From contig CAZDWZ010000011.1 of assembly GCA_964509425.1 (NCBI GenBank), positions 85,258 to 149,257 on the forward strand: a stretch of 64,000 bases of DNA, in the 5' to 3' direction. Positions within the stretch are counted from its first letter, which is position 1, and every line of letters starts with the position of its first letter. The translations under genes and the position numbers were made by a program. The DNA is from CAZDWZ01 sp964509425 (GTDB lineage: Bacteria; Bdellovibrionota_C; UBA2361; SZUA-149; CAZDWZ01). Shown piece after piece: positions 24,543-35,868 of this stretch. The notes beneath the pieces were generated by a model that did no database searches, was not told the DNA's origin, and saw only the letters and a program-made list of their open reading frames with translations.

Positions 24543-24669
24543 CAGCCGAAAGCCAGTTTTGTCAAAGGTTTATGACGATAATTTCTCACGAATTCGTTGA
24601 GTTTGCACGGCGGAAATTGATACAGAGGGTTTGTGAAACAACTCACGCGTCTGTAAACGGGAGCGAGTG
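24543..24669. promoter_or_regulatory. Divergent intergenic region of the TrmB-type regulator
   Basis: 127 bases between the TrmB-type gene and a binding-protein gene. It must hold both promoters and any operator. TTGACA occurs 17-22 bases before the regulator's ATG, too close for a promoter of that gene. No clean palindrome could be picked out by eye. Confidence 0.3.
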
Positions 24670-25791
24670 ATGAAACTTCTAATCAAAAACCTTCTCTTTC
24701 TAATAGTTTGCACTGTTTGTGCAGAGACGGCTTTCGCCGTAACCGAAAAAACGGAGGTAAAAATTGGAATCATCGCTCCGCTCACGCTTGGGAACGCGGA
24801 GCGAGGGAAGGAGATAGTAAACACACTTCAAATCTACGTTTCGATGTTGAATCGGGATTCGGAGAATTACGTCTATCGACTCGTTTCTGAAGATGGAAAA
24901 TGCGGTGCCGGCAGCTCGGCGACGACCGCCGCGGAAAAGCTGATTCGCGTCGACAAAGTGCAGTTTCTCATTACCGGGTGCAGCGGTGAAACACTACAGG
25001 CCGGACCGATCGCGCAGCGTGCAGGAGTGCTTCTGTTCGCCGTGTTCTCGGCCCATCAAGATGTGAAGAAGTTAGGCGACTTTATATTTCGTACCTGCCC
25101 CGACCAAGAGCGGGCCGCGGAGATCTTCGCGCACGAGATTGAATGTTCGAAGCTCGAAGCGGTGTTTCTCCTCTCCGAAGAAAATGCCTTTACTCAGGGC
25201 ATGAAGTCGCTCCTTACGGAAAAGGCTGGAAAAAGAATTTCCGGAAGTGAGGATTTTCCTTCCGAAATGACCGATTTCCGCACGCTCCTCCTGAAAGTGA
25301 AAGCGGCCCGTCCTCAAGCGATTTACCTAAACGCCGCCTCTCCCTCGAGTCTTTCAAATCTGGTCGTTCAAGCGAAGAACCTCGGTATCACGGTTCCGAT
25401 CTTCGGATATCTCCATCCGGATGATCCGTCGTTCTTTAAATCGACCGGTGCCGTGGCGGTGGGAATGAAATATCTCGGCGTTCCCGATCCCGTGGAGCTG
25501 CCCCCCGAATTTCGCGAGTTCGCCGAGCTGTATAAAAAGGAATACGGAGTGCCGCAAGTCGAGGTCGTACGCAGAACGACGTTTGACGCGCTAAAATCGA
25601 TCGCCGCGGGGATCGAGAACGCCGGACCAGATCCAGTCAAGGTGAGGACTTACCTCGAAACGTATCAAGCCGAGGGTGCGACCGGGCATTTGGCGTATGA
25701 CGAAAACGGCGACCTGAAGAATCTGGATTACGTCATGAAAGTCGTGAACTCCGAAGGGACGGGGCGCACTGCTTCAGACTGCAAGAAATAA
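24670..25791 (+). CDS. ABC-type branched-chain amino-acid-like binding protein (2)
   Basis: 373 residues. ATG at 24670 (GTG at 24667 directly before it; GGAG seven bases upstream of the ATG). Signal peptide of 24 residues (KNLLFLIVCTVCAETAFA). The mature protein starts VKIGIIAPLTLGNAERGKEIVNTL, as in Peripla_BP_6. Three Cys in the mature part (KCGAG, GCSGE, RTCPDQ) suggest disulfides. Facing the TrmB-type gene suggests sugar or solute regulation. The next gene downstream is another binding protein, and no transporter genes follow. The Gly-Ala pattern QAIYLNAASPSSLSNLVVQAKNLG fits the second lobe. Confidence 0.8.
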   Translation: MKLLIKNLLFLIVCTVCAETAFAVTEKTEVKIGIIAPLTLGNAERGKEIVNTLQIYVSMLNRDSENYVYRLVSEDGKCGAGSSATTAAEKLIRVDKVQFLITGCSGETLQAGPIAQRAGVLLFAVFSAHQDVKKLGDFIFRTCPDQERAAEIFAHEIECSKLEAVFLLSEENAFTQGMKSLLTEKAGKRISGSEDFPSEMTDFRTLLLKVKAARPQAIYLNAASPSSLSNLVVQAKNLGITVPIFGYLHPDDPSFFKSTGAVAVGMKYLGVPDPVELPPEFREFAELYKKEYGVPQVEVVRRTTFDALKSIAAGIENAGPDPVKVRTYLETYQAEGATGHLAYDENGDLKNLDYVMKVVNSEGTGRTASDCKK

Positions 25792-26042
25792 AGATAAGAA
25801 AAGGATATATGGTACTGGAGTCTTTTGGCGGATCTCTTCGTTCAAAGCACGCCTCCGGCGCTTCCACCTTCGCTAAAGCTACGGTGGACACGCATTTACA
25901 GTAGTAAACTCCGTTCCTCGCCGCGCTTTCGCCTCGACCTCCACCAAATACCCCACTACCGGAAATACTCACTGGTGGAATCGCAGAGCCGATATGTATG
26001 ATCATTCCTCCGACCTTAAGTCCACGGAACGAGGAGACGAGC

Positions 26043-27200
26043 ATGAGCAGATTGAAAACATTCGCGGTGATTATCGGATGCGCGAGTATCCTCTCTGGTC
26101 TTCTCCCGACTGGCGTGACCCACGCTGAGAATCCCACGGCAAATACGTCGGCCCCGATCCGTGTCGGCTGGATCGGAGCGATGACGGGAGCGTTATCCAA
26201 ATACGGGGCGTATCAATCGGCACTCCTCGCCGAGGAAGAAATCAACGCTTCGGGAGGAATCGGCGGACATCCCATCAAGCTTATCTACGAAGACGGGAAG
26301 GGTGACCCGAAGACCGCGCTTTCCGCGGCGATGAAGCTGATAAATTCCGATGGAGTGAAGGTGGTACTCGGCGGACATTGCACGCCCGAGAGCCTCGCCA
26401 TCGCACCTCTTCTTGAGCGGCAAAAAGTCGTGATGCTCGCCGCCATCACGTCAAACCCCAAGCTCACGACTGCGGGAGATTATATTTTCCGGCTCACCCC
26501 GGTGAGCTTGAAGGTTGCCGACATGCTTGCGCCGTTTCTGCTCGAGGAGCGGAAGTATAAGCGGATTGCGATCGTCCACGAAGAGACGGACTACGCGAGG
26601 CCGGTAGCGGAACATCTTCGGGATCTCATTCAAAAAAACGGTGGGGAAGTCGTCGAGTTCCAGAACTATAATCCCGGAGAGACTGATTTTCGCGCGATTC
26701 TGACCCGGCTTCGGTCGAAGAACCCGGATGCGGTGTTTCTCGGAGTGCAGGCGCAAGACGCTGCGGTGCTGTTCATGCAGCAGCTTCATGATTTAGGAAT
26801 CAAAGTTCCGGTGTTTGGGAATGAGATTACCGGAAACAGCGTCTCGGCGGCGAAGGGAAGGGAGGCGCTCTTCGACGGCTTAATTTATCCCGAGCCGAAC
26901 TTCGATCTCGACCGGACCGAGACGAAAGAATTCATCGAACGATACAAAGCGAAGTTCAAGGTCGAGGGACTGCCGATGGGCTTCTGGTCTGCCGAGGCCT
27001 ACGACTCGGTGAGACTACTCGCAAAAATTATCGGCGATTGTGGGAGTGAGCCCGAAAATGTCAAACGTTGCTTGTATGCGGTGAAGGATTATCCGGGTGT
27101 CTCCGCCAACGTCAGTATCGATCGGAACGGCGACGGCGTTAGAGAATATTTCTTGAAAGTGATTCACGGCGGAAAGAGCGGATTGCTGAAGCGCGAGTAG
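26043..27200 (+). CDS. ABC-type branched-chain amino-acid-like binding protein (3)
   Basis: 385 residues. ATG at 26043 with GAGGAG eight bases upstream. Signal peptide about 29 residues (VIIGCASILSGLLPTGVTHA). Mature start VGWIGAMTGALSKYGAYQSALLAEEEINA, IGGHPIKLIYEDGKGDPKTA and LGGHCTPESLAIAPLLERQKV match Peripla_BP_6 closely; this is the most typical of the four in the window. The 251-base gap from the previous binding-protein gene suggests a separate transcript. Confidence 0.85.
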   Translation: MSRLKTFAVIIGCASILSGLLPTGVTHAENPTANTSAPIRVGWIGAMTGALSKYGAYQSALLAEEEINASGGIGGHPIKLIYEDGKGDPKTALSAAMKLINSDGVKVVLGGHCTPESLAIAPLLERQKVVMLAAITSNPKLTTAGDYIFRLTPVSLKVADMLAPFLLEERKYKRIAIVHEETDYARPVAEHLRDLIQKNGGEVVEFQNYNPGETDFRAILTRLRSKNPDAVFLGVQAQDAAVLFMQQLHDLGIKVPVFGNEITGNSVSAAKGREALFDGLIYPEPNFDLDRTETKEFIERYKAKFKVEGLPMGFWSAEAYDSVRLLAKIIGDCGSEPENVKRCLYAVKDYPGVSANVSIDRNGDGVREYFLKVIHGGKSGLLKRE

Positions 27201-27242
27201 AAAAAAAGGAGGGAGAGCTTCGCGAAGACGAAGCTCTCCCTC
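27201..27242 (-). terminator. Rho-independent terminator of the lipoprotein gene
   Basis: A perfect 14-bp stem (GAGGGAGAGCTTCG at 27209-27222 and CGAAGCTCTCCCTC at 27229-27242, six-base loop) is followed on the minus strand by seven T residues (A7 at 27201-27207 on the plus strand). It lies 22 nt after the stop of the minus-strand lipoprotein gene. This is the only textbook terminator I see in the window. Confidence 0.85.
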
Positions 27243-27264
27243 AAAAAACTTTCGAGCTATTGCT

Positions 27265-28107
27265 CTAGAATTTTTCCTTACAACTCGTACCACCTTCTTT
27301 GCTGCACGTAATCGTGAATGTCGAAGTCGGAAAACATTCGACAGAACATGTGTACCCTGTCTCACCCTTGATGGTGAGGTCATTTCGAACCGTCGTCAAC
27401 ATCGTCGCATCCACGGTCGTACTCGTGAAGTTCGTGAGTCCGTTTGCTCCGAATGGCTCCAGCGAGAATCCCGACGCCGTCTGATCAACGGAGACGTTGC
27501 TCAAGCCGCAGGCTGCATCCCCGATGAATGGCCGCTCGAGCACCTGGTTGCACGGTCCCTTAGCTGGTCCGGTTCCAGGAGTAGGTGTTGCCGTAGGAGT
27601 GGTTCCCGGAGTGACGGTTGGTGTCGGTAACGGTGCCGAATTCCGGCTTGCCGTTCCCCGGAAAGATATCCGGCAATTTCCTGGGCCAGCACAAGTTCCG
27701 TTGTCGGTGATGATTACGCTGTCGGCAGTGTTCTCGTTTGAATCGCCCTCCTCACCGGAGACCCCGTCATATTCGATTCTCCTTCCAAAGTTACAAACCA
27801 CGTTACCCGGAAAGAAAGATTGGGTTGACGATGCATCCACCGACAATCCGTCCGCGCCGACCACATTCCCCAAGAAGTGTCTGCCGTTCTCGTCATCGAG
27901 CACGACAGCGGACTCGTTCTGATTTACGGCATGGGTGAAGCTAAAGGAGTTTCCGGTTACCGGAAGACTGCAGGTGTTCTCGAATACGGTTACGCTTCCC
28001 CGCCAAATGCCGGCGAGATTTGGAGTGTCGTCGTCATCTCCGTTTCCTCCGCCGCAGGCGGCAGTAGAGAGTGCGATGATTCCGACAATAAGCGCTGATT
28101 TCTTCAT
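27265..28107 (-). CDS. Putative lipoprotein, Thr/Pro-linker
   Basis: 280 residues. ATG at 28107 with GAGGAG upstream. Signal peptide II: KKSALIVGIIALSTAAC with lipobox LSTAAC, Cys18, then GGGNGDDDD, an acidic sorting region. Domain one (~25-165) has Cys pairs and WRGSVTVFE. A PTPTVTPGTTPTATPTPGTGP linker (near 182-202) separates it from domain two, which again has several Cys and ends CSKEGGTSCKEKF. No recognised family. Likely anchored to the outer membrane and exposed in the periplasm or at the surface. Confidence 0.7.
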   Translation of the reverse strand: MKKSALIVGIIALSTAACGGGNGDDDDTPNLAGIWRGSVTVFENTCSLPVTGNSFSFTHAVNQNESAVVLDDENGRHFLGNVVGADGLSVDASSTQSFFPGNVVCNFGRRIEYDGVSGEEGDSNENTADSVIITDNGTCAGPGNCRISFRGTASRNSAPLPTPTVTPGTTPTATPTPGTGPAKGPCNQVLERPFIGDAACGLSNVSVDQTASGFSLEPFGANGLTNFTSTTVDATMLTTVRNDLTIKGETGYTCSVECFPTSTFTITCSKEGGTSCKEKF

Positions 28108-28226
28108 AAGCTCCTCAATAGTTTGGCCTCGTGCTCCGGCCAGTAAATAATAGGCGAATTTGAGCCTTCGGCGCAGTTTTGCCGAATATCGGAGCGCGAG
28201 ATATTGCCGGCGCGTCAACGCCGAGC

Positions 28227-28252
28227 AGTGCGGCACTAAATAGTGCCGCACT
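28227..28252. repeat. Perfect 11-bp inverted repeat
   Basis: AGTGCGGCACT (28227-28237), loop AAAT, AGTGCCGCACT (28242-28252). It lies in the 249-base gap between the divergent lipoprotein and glycosyltransferase genes, 120 nt before the plus-strand ATG. A dimeric-operator-like site or stable leader stem. Confidence 0.45.
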
Positions 28253-28356
28253 AAATTAAGACAACTCAGGAAATAGGTATCTCGGGCTCCGGCTTAAATT
28301 CCCTGTTGCGAGTACTCTGTTCACCACGAAAGCGGGTATGATCGAGGACATAGATC

Positions 28357-29511
28357 ATGGTCCGTCTTGCGTTATCTCAATCTTTGATGCGAAACTCGCC
28401 CGGTAGTCCGAGAATCAGCGGAACAATGATTTCAGTAATCCTCCCGACCTATAACGAGTCTCTCAACCTTCCGATCATCATTCCAAAGATTGAGTCGGTT
28501 CTTCGCGAGGCTGGGCACACAGTTGAGATTGTCGTCGTGGACGATAATTCCCCCGACAATACGAGTGGAGTCGCAGCGAAGCTGGCCGAGACGCTGCCGG
28601 TTCGGGTTGAAACACGCACGAAAGATCGAGGCCTTGCTTCTGCGGTGATCCGCGGATTCGAGATTGCGCGTGGCGAAGTCTGTGTCGTGATGGATGCTGA
28701 CATGAGTCATCCGGTGGACAGGCTCCCGCAAATGGTTGAGCCGATCCTCGCCGGGAAATGTGATATTACTGTGGGAAGCCGATATGTGCCTGGTGGCGAC
28801 AGCGACAACTGGCCGCTTGCTCGGCGCATGATGAGTCGAGGGGCCGGTCTCCTCGCGCGTGGTCTCACTCGGATGAGCGATCCCACCAGCGGCTTTATGG
28901 GTGTCCGGAAATCTCTATTAAATCTTGGAAATCTCGACCCGGTCGGCTGGAAGATTGTGCTTGAGGTCGTCGCGAGAACGAACGGTACCGTTCAAGAAGT
29001 GCCGATCATCTTCCAAAATCGCGTTCACGGTGAAAGCAAGCTGGACGCCAGTGTGCAGCTCGATTACCTGAGGCACCTCTGGAAGTTGTACAACTACCGG
29101 CTGCCTTCTATCTCCCAGTTCATAAAATTCTGCCTTGTCGGCGCTTCGGGAGTGATCGTCGATACCGGGACGTTGATGTTTTTTGTCGAAGTACTCGGAA
29201 AGGCGCCGCTTGAGGCAGCTATTTTCGGTTTCGTCGCTGCGGTGACATGGAACTATCTTCTCAATCGGGGCTGGACGTTTGCGCGCCAAGGCGTCTACAG
29301 CATCGGTGACTACTTCCGATTCGTTGTCGTCTGTCTGATCGGATTTGCCATTCGGATAGCCGCGATGAAAATGATGCTCGACTTCTTCTCCGCCGGAAAG
29401 GGAGACCGTTGGTACATCGCAGCCAGTCTGGTGGGGATTGTGATCTCGACGGCGTTTAACTTTTTCGGCAGTAAATATTTCGTCTTCGGCCGAAAGCAGA
29501 AGCTGACTTAG
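28357..29511 (+). CDS. Polyprenyl-phosphate mannose synthase-like GT2 fused to GtrA domain
   Basis: 384 residues. ATG at 28357 with GAGGA eight bases upstream; an internal ATG at 28426 has a weaker site. Residues about 24-250 are a DPM1-type GT2: SVILPTYNESLNLP, VVVDDNSPDNT, DRGLASAVIRGFE, MDADMSHPVDRLP (DxD), DITVGSRYVPGG, and QNRVHGESKL. Residues ~250-384 hold four membrane helices of the GtrA family (FIKFCLVGASGVIVDTG, TWNYLLNRGWTF). It should transfer a sugar from GDP or UDP to undecaprenyl-phosphate and help flip it. The GT39 enzyme encoded convergently next to it could use the product. Confidence 0.85.
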   Translation: MVRLALSQSLMRNSPGSPRISGTMISVILPTYNESLNLPIIIPKIESVLREAGHTVEIVVVDDNSPDNTSGVAAKLAETLPVRVETRTKDRGLASAVIRGFEIARGEVCVVMDADMSHPVDRLPQMVEPILAGKCDITVGSRYVPGGDSDNWPLARRMMSRGAGLLARGLTRMSDPTSGFMGVRKSLLNLGNLDPVGWKIVLEVVARTNGTVQEVPIIFQNRVHGESKLDASVQLDYLRHLWKLYNYRLPSISQFIKFCLVGASGVIVDTGTLMFFVEVLGKAPLEAAIFGFVAAVTWNYLLNRGWTFARQGVYSIGDYFRFVVVCLIGFAIRIAAMKMMLDFFSAGKGDRWYIAASLVGIVISTAFNFFGSKYFVFGRKQKLT

Positions 29512-29593
29512 CGAACTCTGATTAAGTCTGGTTTTGGATAAAAGTTGAGGAGTGGGAATTCGAGAAACGGGATCCAATCAACGCTTCCCCAAC

Positions 29594-31102
29594 TCACCGG
29601 ACCGGTGCCGGGCCTGAGAACTGATACACTTCGATTCCCTTGTCTCTGGGAAACGGGAAAAGCTCCTTCCGATTGAGCACTGTGTCGAGGCGATCTCTCA
29701 TCCGATCGCTTTCGTAATGTGAGCGGATGTACCAGACATTCGGGGCTGCAGCGAGCTTCACGGTGTGCTCTGAGAGAAACGTCTCCACGCTTGACTCATC
29801 CCGCAGGAAAACCTTCAATAACGCGGCGGGAGGACGGGTCGAATAATAATCCCATCCCAAGCTCGCGTAGTCGGGCTCGAATACGACGATGTCACGCTCC
29901 GACATTTTGCTGTTTACGAGTGCCACGACTTCCCGCCACTGTTCCTTCCCGAATCGCGGGTTGGTGTAATAATTCTGGAGTCCGAAGGCGAGCATTGCCC
30001 CGACTCCGAGTACCGAGAATGTCGCCCAGACTCTTTGCCGCACATTGTTCGAGTGAATGGCAAATTCTACCGCCCCCGCGAGTGCCAAGAAGAACAGCGG
30101 TGCCGAAGGGCTGAGATATCGTTCATCCAGCATCATAACTTTGAATGACAAGAAAAAGCCGATGAGGATGGGAGTGACGGCAATGGTGAGCGGAACAAAG
30201 ATGAAAGCCGGCCGGCTTCGAGCGGCGTGCCGGAGGCAGAGAAGAAGGAGAAGCGCCGTCAAGCAGCAAACGATCAGCTGCGGGAGTGCCTGAAAAAGGG
30301 TGGCACGAATATTCATCACCGCTCGTTCATCGAGTGGAACGATGGTGTCTCCAAAGAGGAGGCTGAAGAAAGATTGCGGCAACTTCAGCAAAAGATAGCG
30401 TCTCGTTTGGCCGTGTCCCTGGGCAGTAGAAAGCATTTGGAGTAGCCAGGGAAAGAACAGCAGCACGATAATGACCTGACAACATACCCATCGCCACAGC
30501 CCAAGCTTTCGTTTGATGATGTAATGAAGTGCAACGAGATTTTGCCCCGTCACATAAAAGACGGCGTAGAAATGTGTGTAGAGCGCCGCCACGGTGCAGA
30601 CGATATACGCTGCCCACTTGAGCACATTCTTTGATCGGCCTTCGATCAATTCGACGAACAGCGCGGTCGACGTCAATACGAGGAAGGTGAGAAGTGCGAA
30701 ACATCTTGCTTCCTGCGAGTAGGCGATCATGAAACTTGAAACGCCCGTCCACGCCGCCGCAATAAGCGCTGCCTTTTCGAGGCCGAGCAATCTCCCGAGC
30801 CGAAAGACCGCAAGGATCGAGAGTGTGCCGAAGAGAACGGAAGGAAAGCGCAGCGCGGATTCCGAACCACCCAACAACGTGCGGAACAAATAGAGGACGA
30901 CGTAGTAAAGCGGCGGATTTGTTGGTTCCGCGGAAAGCGCTCTCGAGAGACCGGCGCCGGTGAAGTCAGCGCTCGCCAGCTCATCGAGCCAGAGACTCTC
31001 CTTTGAGAGAAACAGCAGGCGGAGCAAAAATCCACCGGCGGTGATGAGTACCAGTTGCTTAAGAAGTGAGGCGGGCGAGCCGGCGGGAGAGGAAGTTTCC
31101 AT
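29594..31102 (-). CDS. GT39/PMT-type membrane glycosyltransferase
   Basis: 502 residues, about eleven hydrophobic segments in the first 370 residues and a soluble C-terminal domain. The first outer loop carries WLDELASAD (Asp40-Glu41), the acidic pair of PMT/ArnT-like enzymes, then PPLYYVVLYLF and ESALRFPSVLFG, and later SFMIAYSQEARCFALLTFLV. Such enzymes use polyprenyl-phosphate sugars to glycosylate proteins or lipids on the outer face of the inner membrane. It ends 82 nt from the DPM1-GtrA gene, its likely donor maker. No SD sequence is obvious. Confidence 0.8.
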   Translation of the reverse strand: METSSPAGSPASLLKQLVLITAGGFLLRLLFLSKESLWLDELASADFTGAGLSRALSAEPTNPPLYYVVLYLFRTLLGGSESALRFPSVLFGTLSILAVFRLGRLLGLEKAALIAAAWTGVSSFMIAYSQEARCFALLTFLVLTSTALFVELIEGRSKNVLKWAAYIVCTVAALYTHFYAVFYVTGQNLVALHYIIKRKLGLWRWVCCQVIIVLLFFPWLLQMLSTAQGHGQTRRYLLLKLPQSFFSLLFGDTIVPLDERAVMNIRATLFQALPQLIVCCLTALLLLLCLRHAARSRPAFIFVPLTIAVTPILIGFFLSFKVMMLDERYLSPSAPLFFLALAGAVEFAIHSNNVRQRVWATFSVLGVGAMLAFGLQNYYTNPRFGKEQWREVVALVNSKMSERDIVVFEPDYASLGWDYYSTRPPAALLKVFLRDESSVETFLSEHTVKLAAAPNVWYIRSHYESDRMRDRLDTVLNRKELFPFPRDKGIEVYQFSGPAPVR

Positions 31103-31298
31103 CGTAAAGGCTTGTACCAGATAACCGACTCCGCAACGAGAACCGATTCACCGGTTTCTCACGGGCCTATCTCTTGCTTGACCGGAAGGTCGAGTTTTAG
31201 TTACTGCAGTTATACCTAAGTTCTTTCCTACCTCCTCCTTTGTGAACTTCAGCCCAGAAGGTTCTCCCAGGAAAACACATCCCCCATGGAGGTCTGCG

Positions 31299-32306
31299 AT
31301 GCACTTCACTCTTCGCGTTGTCGCGCTCGTTGTCCTTATCGCCCTCATCAACTTCGCCCTGTTCTGCTCGCCGCCGAATGCCAGCTCCCAGAACGACGGC
31401 GGCTACTCCCGGATGCTCAAGGAGGCGCAGGACAAGCTCAAAGTCACGACGCTCGGCTCGGCCCGCCTCGTTCAACTGCTCGGTGACGACTACTACTACT
31501 ACCGGGAGGCCGCCTCGAAGGAACTCCAGCGCCGCGGCGTCGAGGAATTCGAAGCGGTGTACTCGGCGGCCGGCAGCGCTGAACCGGAGGTCCGAAATCG
31601 CGCCGGGCGGCTCCTCGGTGGGATCTCGGGGCAAGCGCACTTCGAGTATCTGCAGAAGAATGACCCGGTGGTGACGCTCAAGCTCTCGAACCCGAGATTC
31701 TGGAGCGGAAACAACCCCTACCGAGGGGGACTCCCGGACATGAGTGTCGATGTGGACGTGAGCATCGTGTCGTCGATCCCGCTCGAAGAGGTAACCTCTC
31801 CGCTTCGCCTCAAGTCGGGGAAGACGAATGCCGGCGAGTCGGTCGAGACGCTCATCTGGTCATCGTCTTCAACCGCGACGACCAGCGGAGTCACCTACAT
31901 GACGAGGCCGGTCGGGGAGTTTCAGCAGATCGAAGCGGAGCTCGAAGTCCGAGGACGTTTCAAGCTTCCCGGCGTGAAAACGAAAAAGGATCTCACTCCC
32001 GGGAAGGCGACCATCACGGAAAAGTGGGTCTGGTACGAGATCACCAAAGAGAAAGACGGAGGGAAGCTCGTTCTCTGCATTTCGGACATGTTCGCCCGGC
32101 TCGAGAAGGCCGAGGTAAAGCTGCTCGACAAGGATGGGAGCTCCAGCAAGGCCCCTATGGCCGCAAGCCTCGGGACCTTCCGCCGCTCCTGGACCATTTC
32201 TCCTAAAGAAGACAAGGACTTCCCGACTCAGTTCGAGTTCTCTGTCCCCGGTCCCCGCTATTACCTCGAGCGAAACATCAAGGTGACCATCCCGCGTCCG
32301 CGATGA
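31299..32306 (+). CDS. Exported protein, G/C-rich orphan
   Basis: 335 residues. ATG at 31299 with GGAGG seven bases upstream. N-terminal signal or anchor (LRVVALVVLIALINFALF, residues 4-22). The next ~90 residues are helical, with HEAT-like features (SARLVQLLGDDYYYYREAASKELQRRG), then a beta-rich C-terminal region ending YYLERNIKVTIPRPR. No family recognised. Codons prefer G/C third bases. It stands alone with hairpins downstream. Confidence 0.6.
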   Translation: MHFTLRVVALVVLIALINFALFCSPPNASSQNDGGYSRMLKEAQDKLKVTTLGSARLVQLLGDDYYYYREAASKELQRRGVEEFEAVYSAAGSAEPEVRNRAGRLLGGISGQAHFEYLQKNDPVVTLKLSNPRFWSGNNPYRGGLPDMSVDVDVSIVSSIPLEEVTSPLRLKSGKTNAGESVETLIWSSSSTATTSGVTYMTRPVGEFQQIEAELEVRGRFKLPGVKTKKDLTPGKATITEKWVWYEITKEKDGGKLVLCISDMFARLEKAEVKLLDKDGSSSKAPMAASLGTFRRSWTISPKEDKDFPTQFEFSVPGPRYYLERNIKVTIPRPR

Positions 32307-32327
32307 AAAATCCGCGTCCGCAGGAGG

Positions 32328-32376
32328 GGTGTGGGCTGAAGCTCACACCATCTTCATTCCCGGAGAAGAACCGGGA
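32328..32376 (+). terminator. Two hairpins after the exported orphan gene
   Basis: GGTGTGGGCT / AGCTCACACC (32328-32337, 32340-32349; realistic four-base loop, one G-U) followed by TCCCGG / CCGGGA (32358-32363, 32371-32376). No T-run. Probably marks the transcript end of the gene stopping at 32306. Confidence 0.4.
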
Positions 32377-32530
32377 CACTCAAATCTGGCAGCGGCCTTA
32401 AGGACTTGTGACTTTTTGCTGCGTTACCCGATTGAGGGAGATTAATTCCGTTAGAACTCTTACAATTGCTCATCACTTGAACGGAATCACGCCATAATCT
32501 TAGGGAATAAATTGCCGGAGGAGAGTCCGA

Positions 32531-33025
32531 ATGGGATGTGAACCACAGTACTTGCCCGAAAAGCAGCTTCCGAATGCCGTTATTGGACAGTCGTCGGAAG
32601 AGAATTCCACAGGACTGCGCTTGGAAGTTGAGGCCGCAAGCCTCAGTCCACGGCGGCCCCTCGAATCATCCAAACATTCTGAAGGCGCGATCGCCGAGCG
32701 ATTATCCAGAATTCGGCACGAGGCGTTTCGAGAACGTTCGAGCGTCGCGCGAAACGCCGTTCTCGATTTGGCGGACCGAAAAAATTTCACCCGTGCCGAG
32801 CTCTACGAAGTCTCCCAGACTTTGGTCGCGGTGATTCAGCAATGCCGTCCAGAGCTCGCTGATGTTGCCAGGTCCGCCTTGAAGAACATCCTCACCCAGA
32901 ACTCTCACCTGCCCGAAGATCAGATGTCGATTGCGGTCCAGATTTTCGAGTATATTGACCATCGGAATCCATTAAACGCGGAACTGGCGGATGCTGTGAT
33001 GAGCATCGTCGAAAAACCGGAGTAG
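32531..33025 (+). CDS. Hypothetical soluble helical protein
   Basis: 164 residues; ATG at 32531 with GGAGGAG seven bases upstream, the strongest ribosome-binding site nearby. The first ~55 residues are hydrophilic and disordered. The rest is alpha-helical (AERLSRIRHEAFRERSSVAR, DVARSALKNILT), with no Cys cluster or membrane helix. No recognised domain. It is 170 nt upstream of recQ in the same direction, but the gap gives no proof of co-transcription. Confidence 0.6.
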   Translation: MGCEPQYLPEKQLPNAVIGQSSEENSTGLRLEVEAASLSPRRPLESSKHSEGAIAERLSRIRHEAFRERSSVARNAVLDLADRKNFTRAELYEVSQTLVAVIQQCRPELADVARSALKNILTQNSHLPEDQMSIAVQIFEYIDHRNPLNAELADAVMSIVEKPE

Positions 33026-33194
33026 AGCGCTTCGAAGCCGAGAGTTAAGAAGGGGCAAGTTTTCATCGGGAATCGTACCGCTCGCGGAGTGCCTGGTCGA
33101 GCCACCTCGTCGAGCGGCCTCGGTACCGTCGCCTCGATGGAAAGTTACCGGTGAGGTCTGCCGATCGCCGGGAGAATGTTGTAGCCTGTCTCGA

Positions 33195-35048
<1,854 letters not shown>

Positions 35049-35200
35049 TGGGCTGTTCGCTGTCTGTTGACGGATCTCTTTTTCGAGAGGCGGTTCCGGG
35101 TTTCGTTCTGCAAACTGCCTAGTCACTTCGGAAAAAGAATCGGAATAGTGAAGCGACCGGGTTCATGAACCTTTTTGAAAACCTGATCGTTTGCGGGAAC

Positions 35201-35235
35201 GGTCTATGAGACGGGAAATTTCCGGCTCATAGGCC
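35201..35235 (-). terminator. Hairpin downstream of the cassette gene
   Basis: GGTCTATGAG (35201-35210) pairs with CTCATAGGCC (35226-35235) with one wobble. The loop contains the palindrome GGAAATTTCC. No T-run. It lies between the gene's stop and the left terminal repeat. Confidence 0.4.
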
Positions 35236-35313
35236 TTTCCCACGAACGTTTTCGTGTAGTCGGGCCCGGGTACTTCTTCGGCTCGTCACTCCTTGTGATT
35301 CTCGCTCGCCAAC

Positions 35314-35868
35314 TCAGCCTTCGCAGTACCGCATGAAGCAGAGAACCAGTTCCGGGGTCGGGTACAGGTTGATGTCCGTCCCCACGTTGTCCGACGCCGC
35401 GAGCTTCCTCTGGAACAGGGTGTTCAGACCCGTCGAGAGAATTCCGGGTCCCTCCGCGTCCGTGAGAACGAGCGTCTGCGGAACGGGTACGACCGACGGC
35501 TTGGGCTTCTCCGGCTTTACGGTGAACAGGAGGGCGATCCCGAAGGTGAGCCACGCGGCCCTCGAACGGGAACGGCAGGCCGCCAGATGCTCCTTCAGTT
35601 TCCGTGCGTCCGCCGGGATTCGGTAGCCGTTGGCTTCGGCGTCGTTGAACTCCCGCTCCGACTCGTCGAACAGATCAGTCGAGCTGACGCCCGCCCACTG
35701 TCCGTGAACGAGCGATCGCTGGAGGATGCGGGCGGCCACTTCCTCGGCCTTCGGGTCTCCCAGCATCCCCGGGAGAACGTACGGGACGATCGTGAGTCCT
35801 GCCGCGAACTGCGGATAGGTACCCAACACCGGCGGAACGGGTAACACCCGTTCCCTTGCGATACTCAT
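35314..35868 (-). CDS. Hypothetical protein with one membrane helix, cassette passenger
   Basis: 184 residues. ATG at 35868 with GAGG nine bases upstream. The first ~95 residues are soluble (GTYPQFAAGLTIVPYVLPGM, then charged helical sequence). A single membrane segment AAWLTFGIALLFTV lies near 104-117, followed by a short Pro/Lys linker (KPEKPKPSVVPVP) and ~55 more residues. No known family. Codons end mostly in G or C. It is the only gene between the 18-bp inverted repeats 35108-35990. Confidence 0.6.
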   Translation of the reverse strand: MSIARERVLPVPPVLGTYPQFAAGLTIVPYVLPGMLGDPKAEEVAARILQRSLVHGQWAGVSSTDLFDESEREFNDAEANGYRIPADARKLKEHLAACRSRSRAAWLTFGIALLFTVKPEKPKPSVVPVPQTLVLTDAEGPGILSTGLNTLFQRKLAASDNVGTDINLYPTPELVLCFMRYCEG

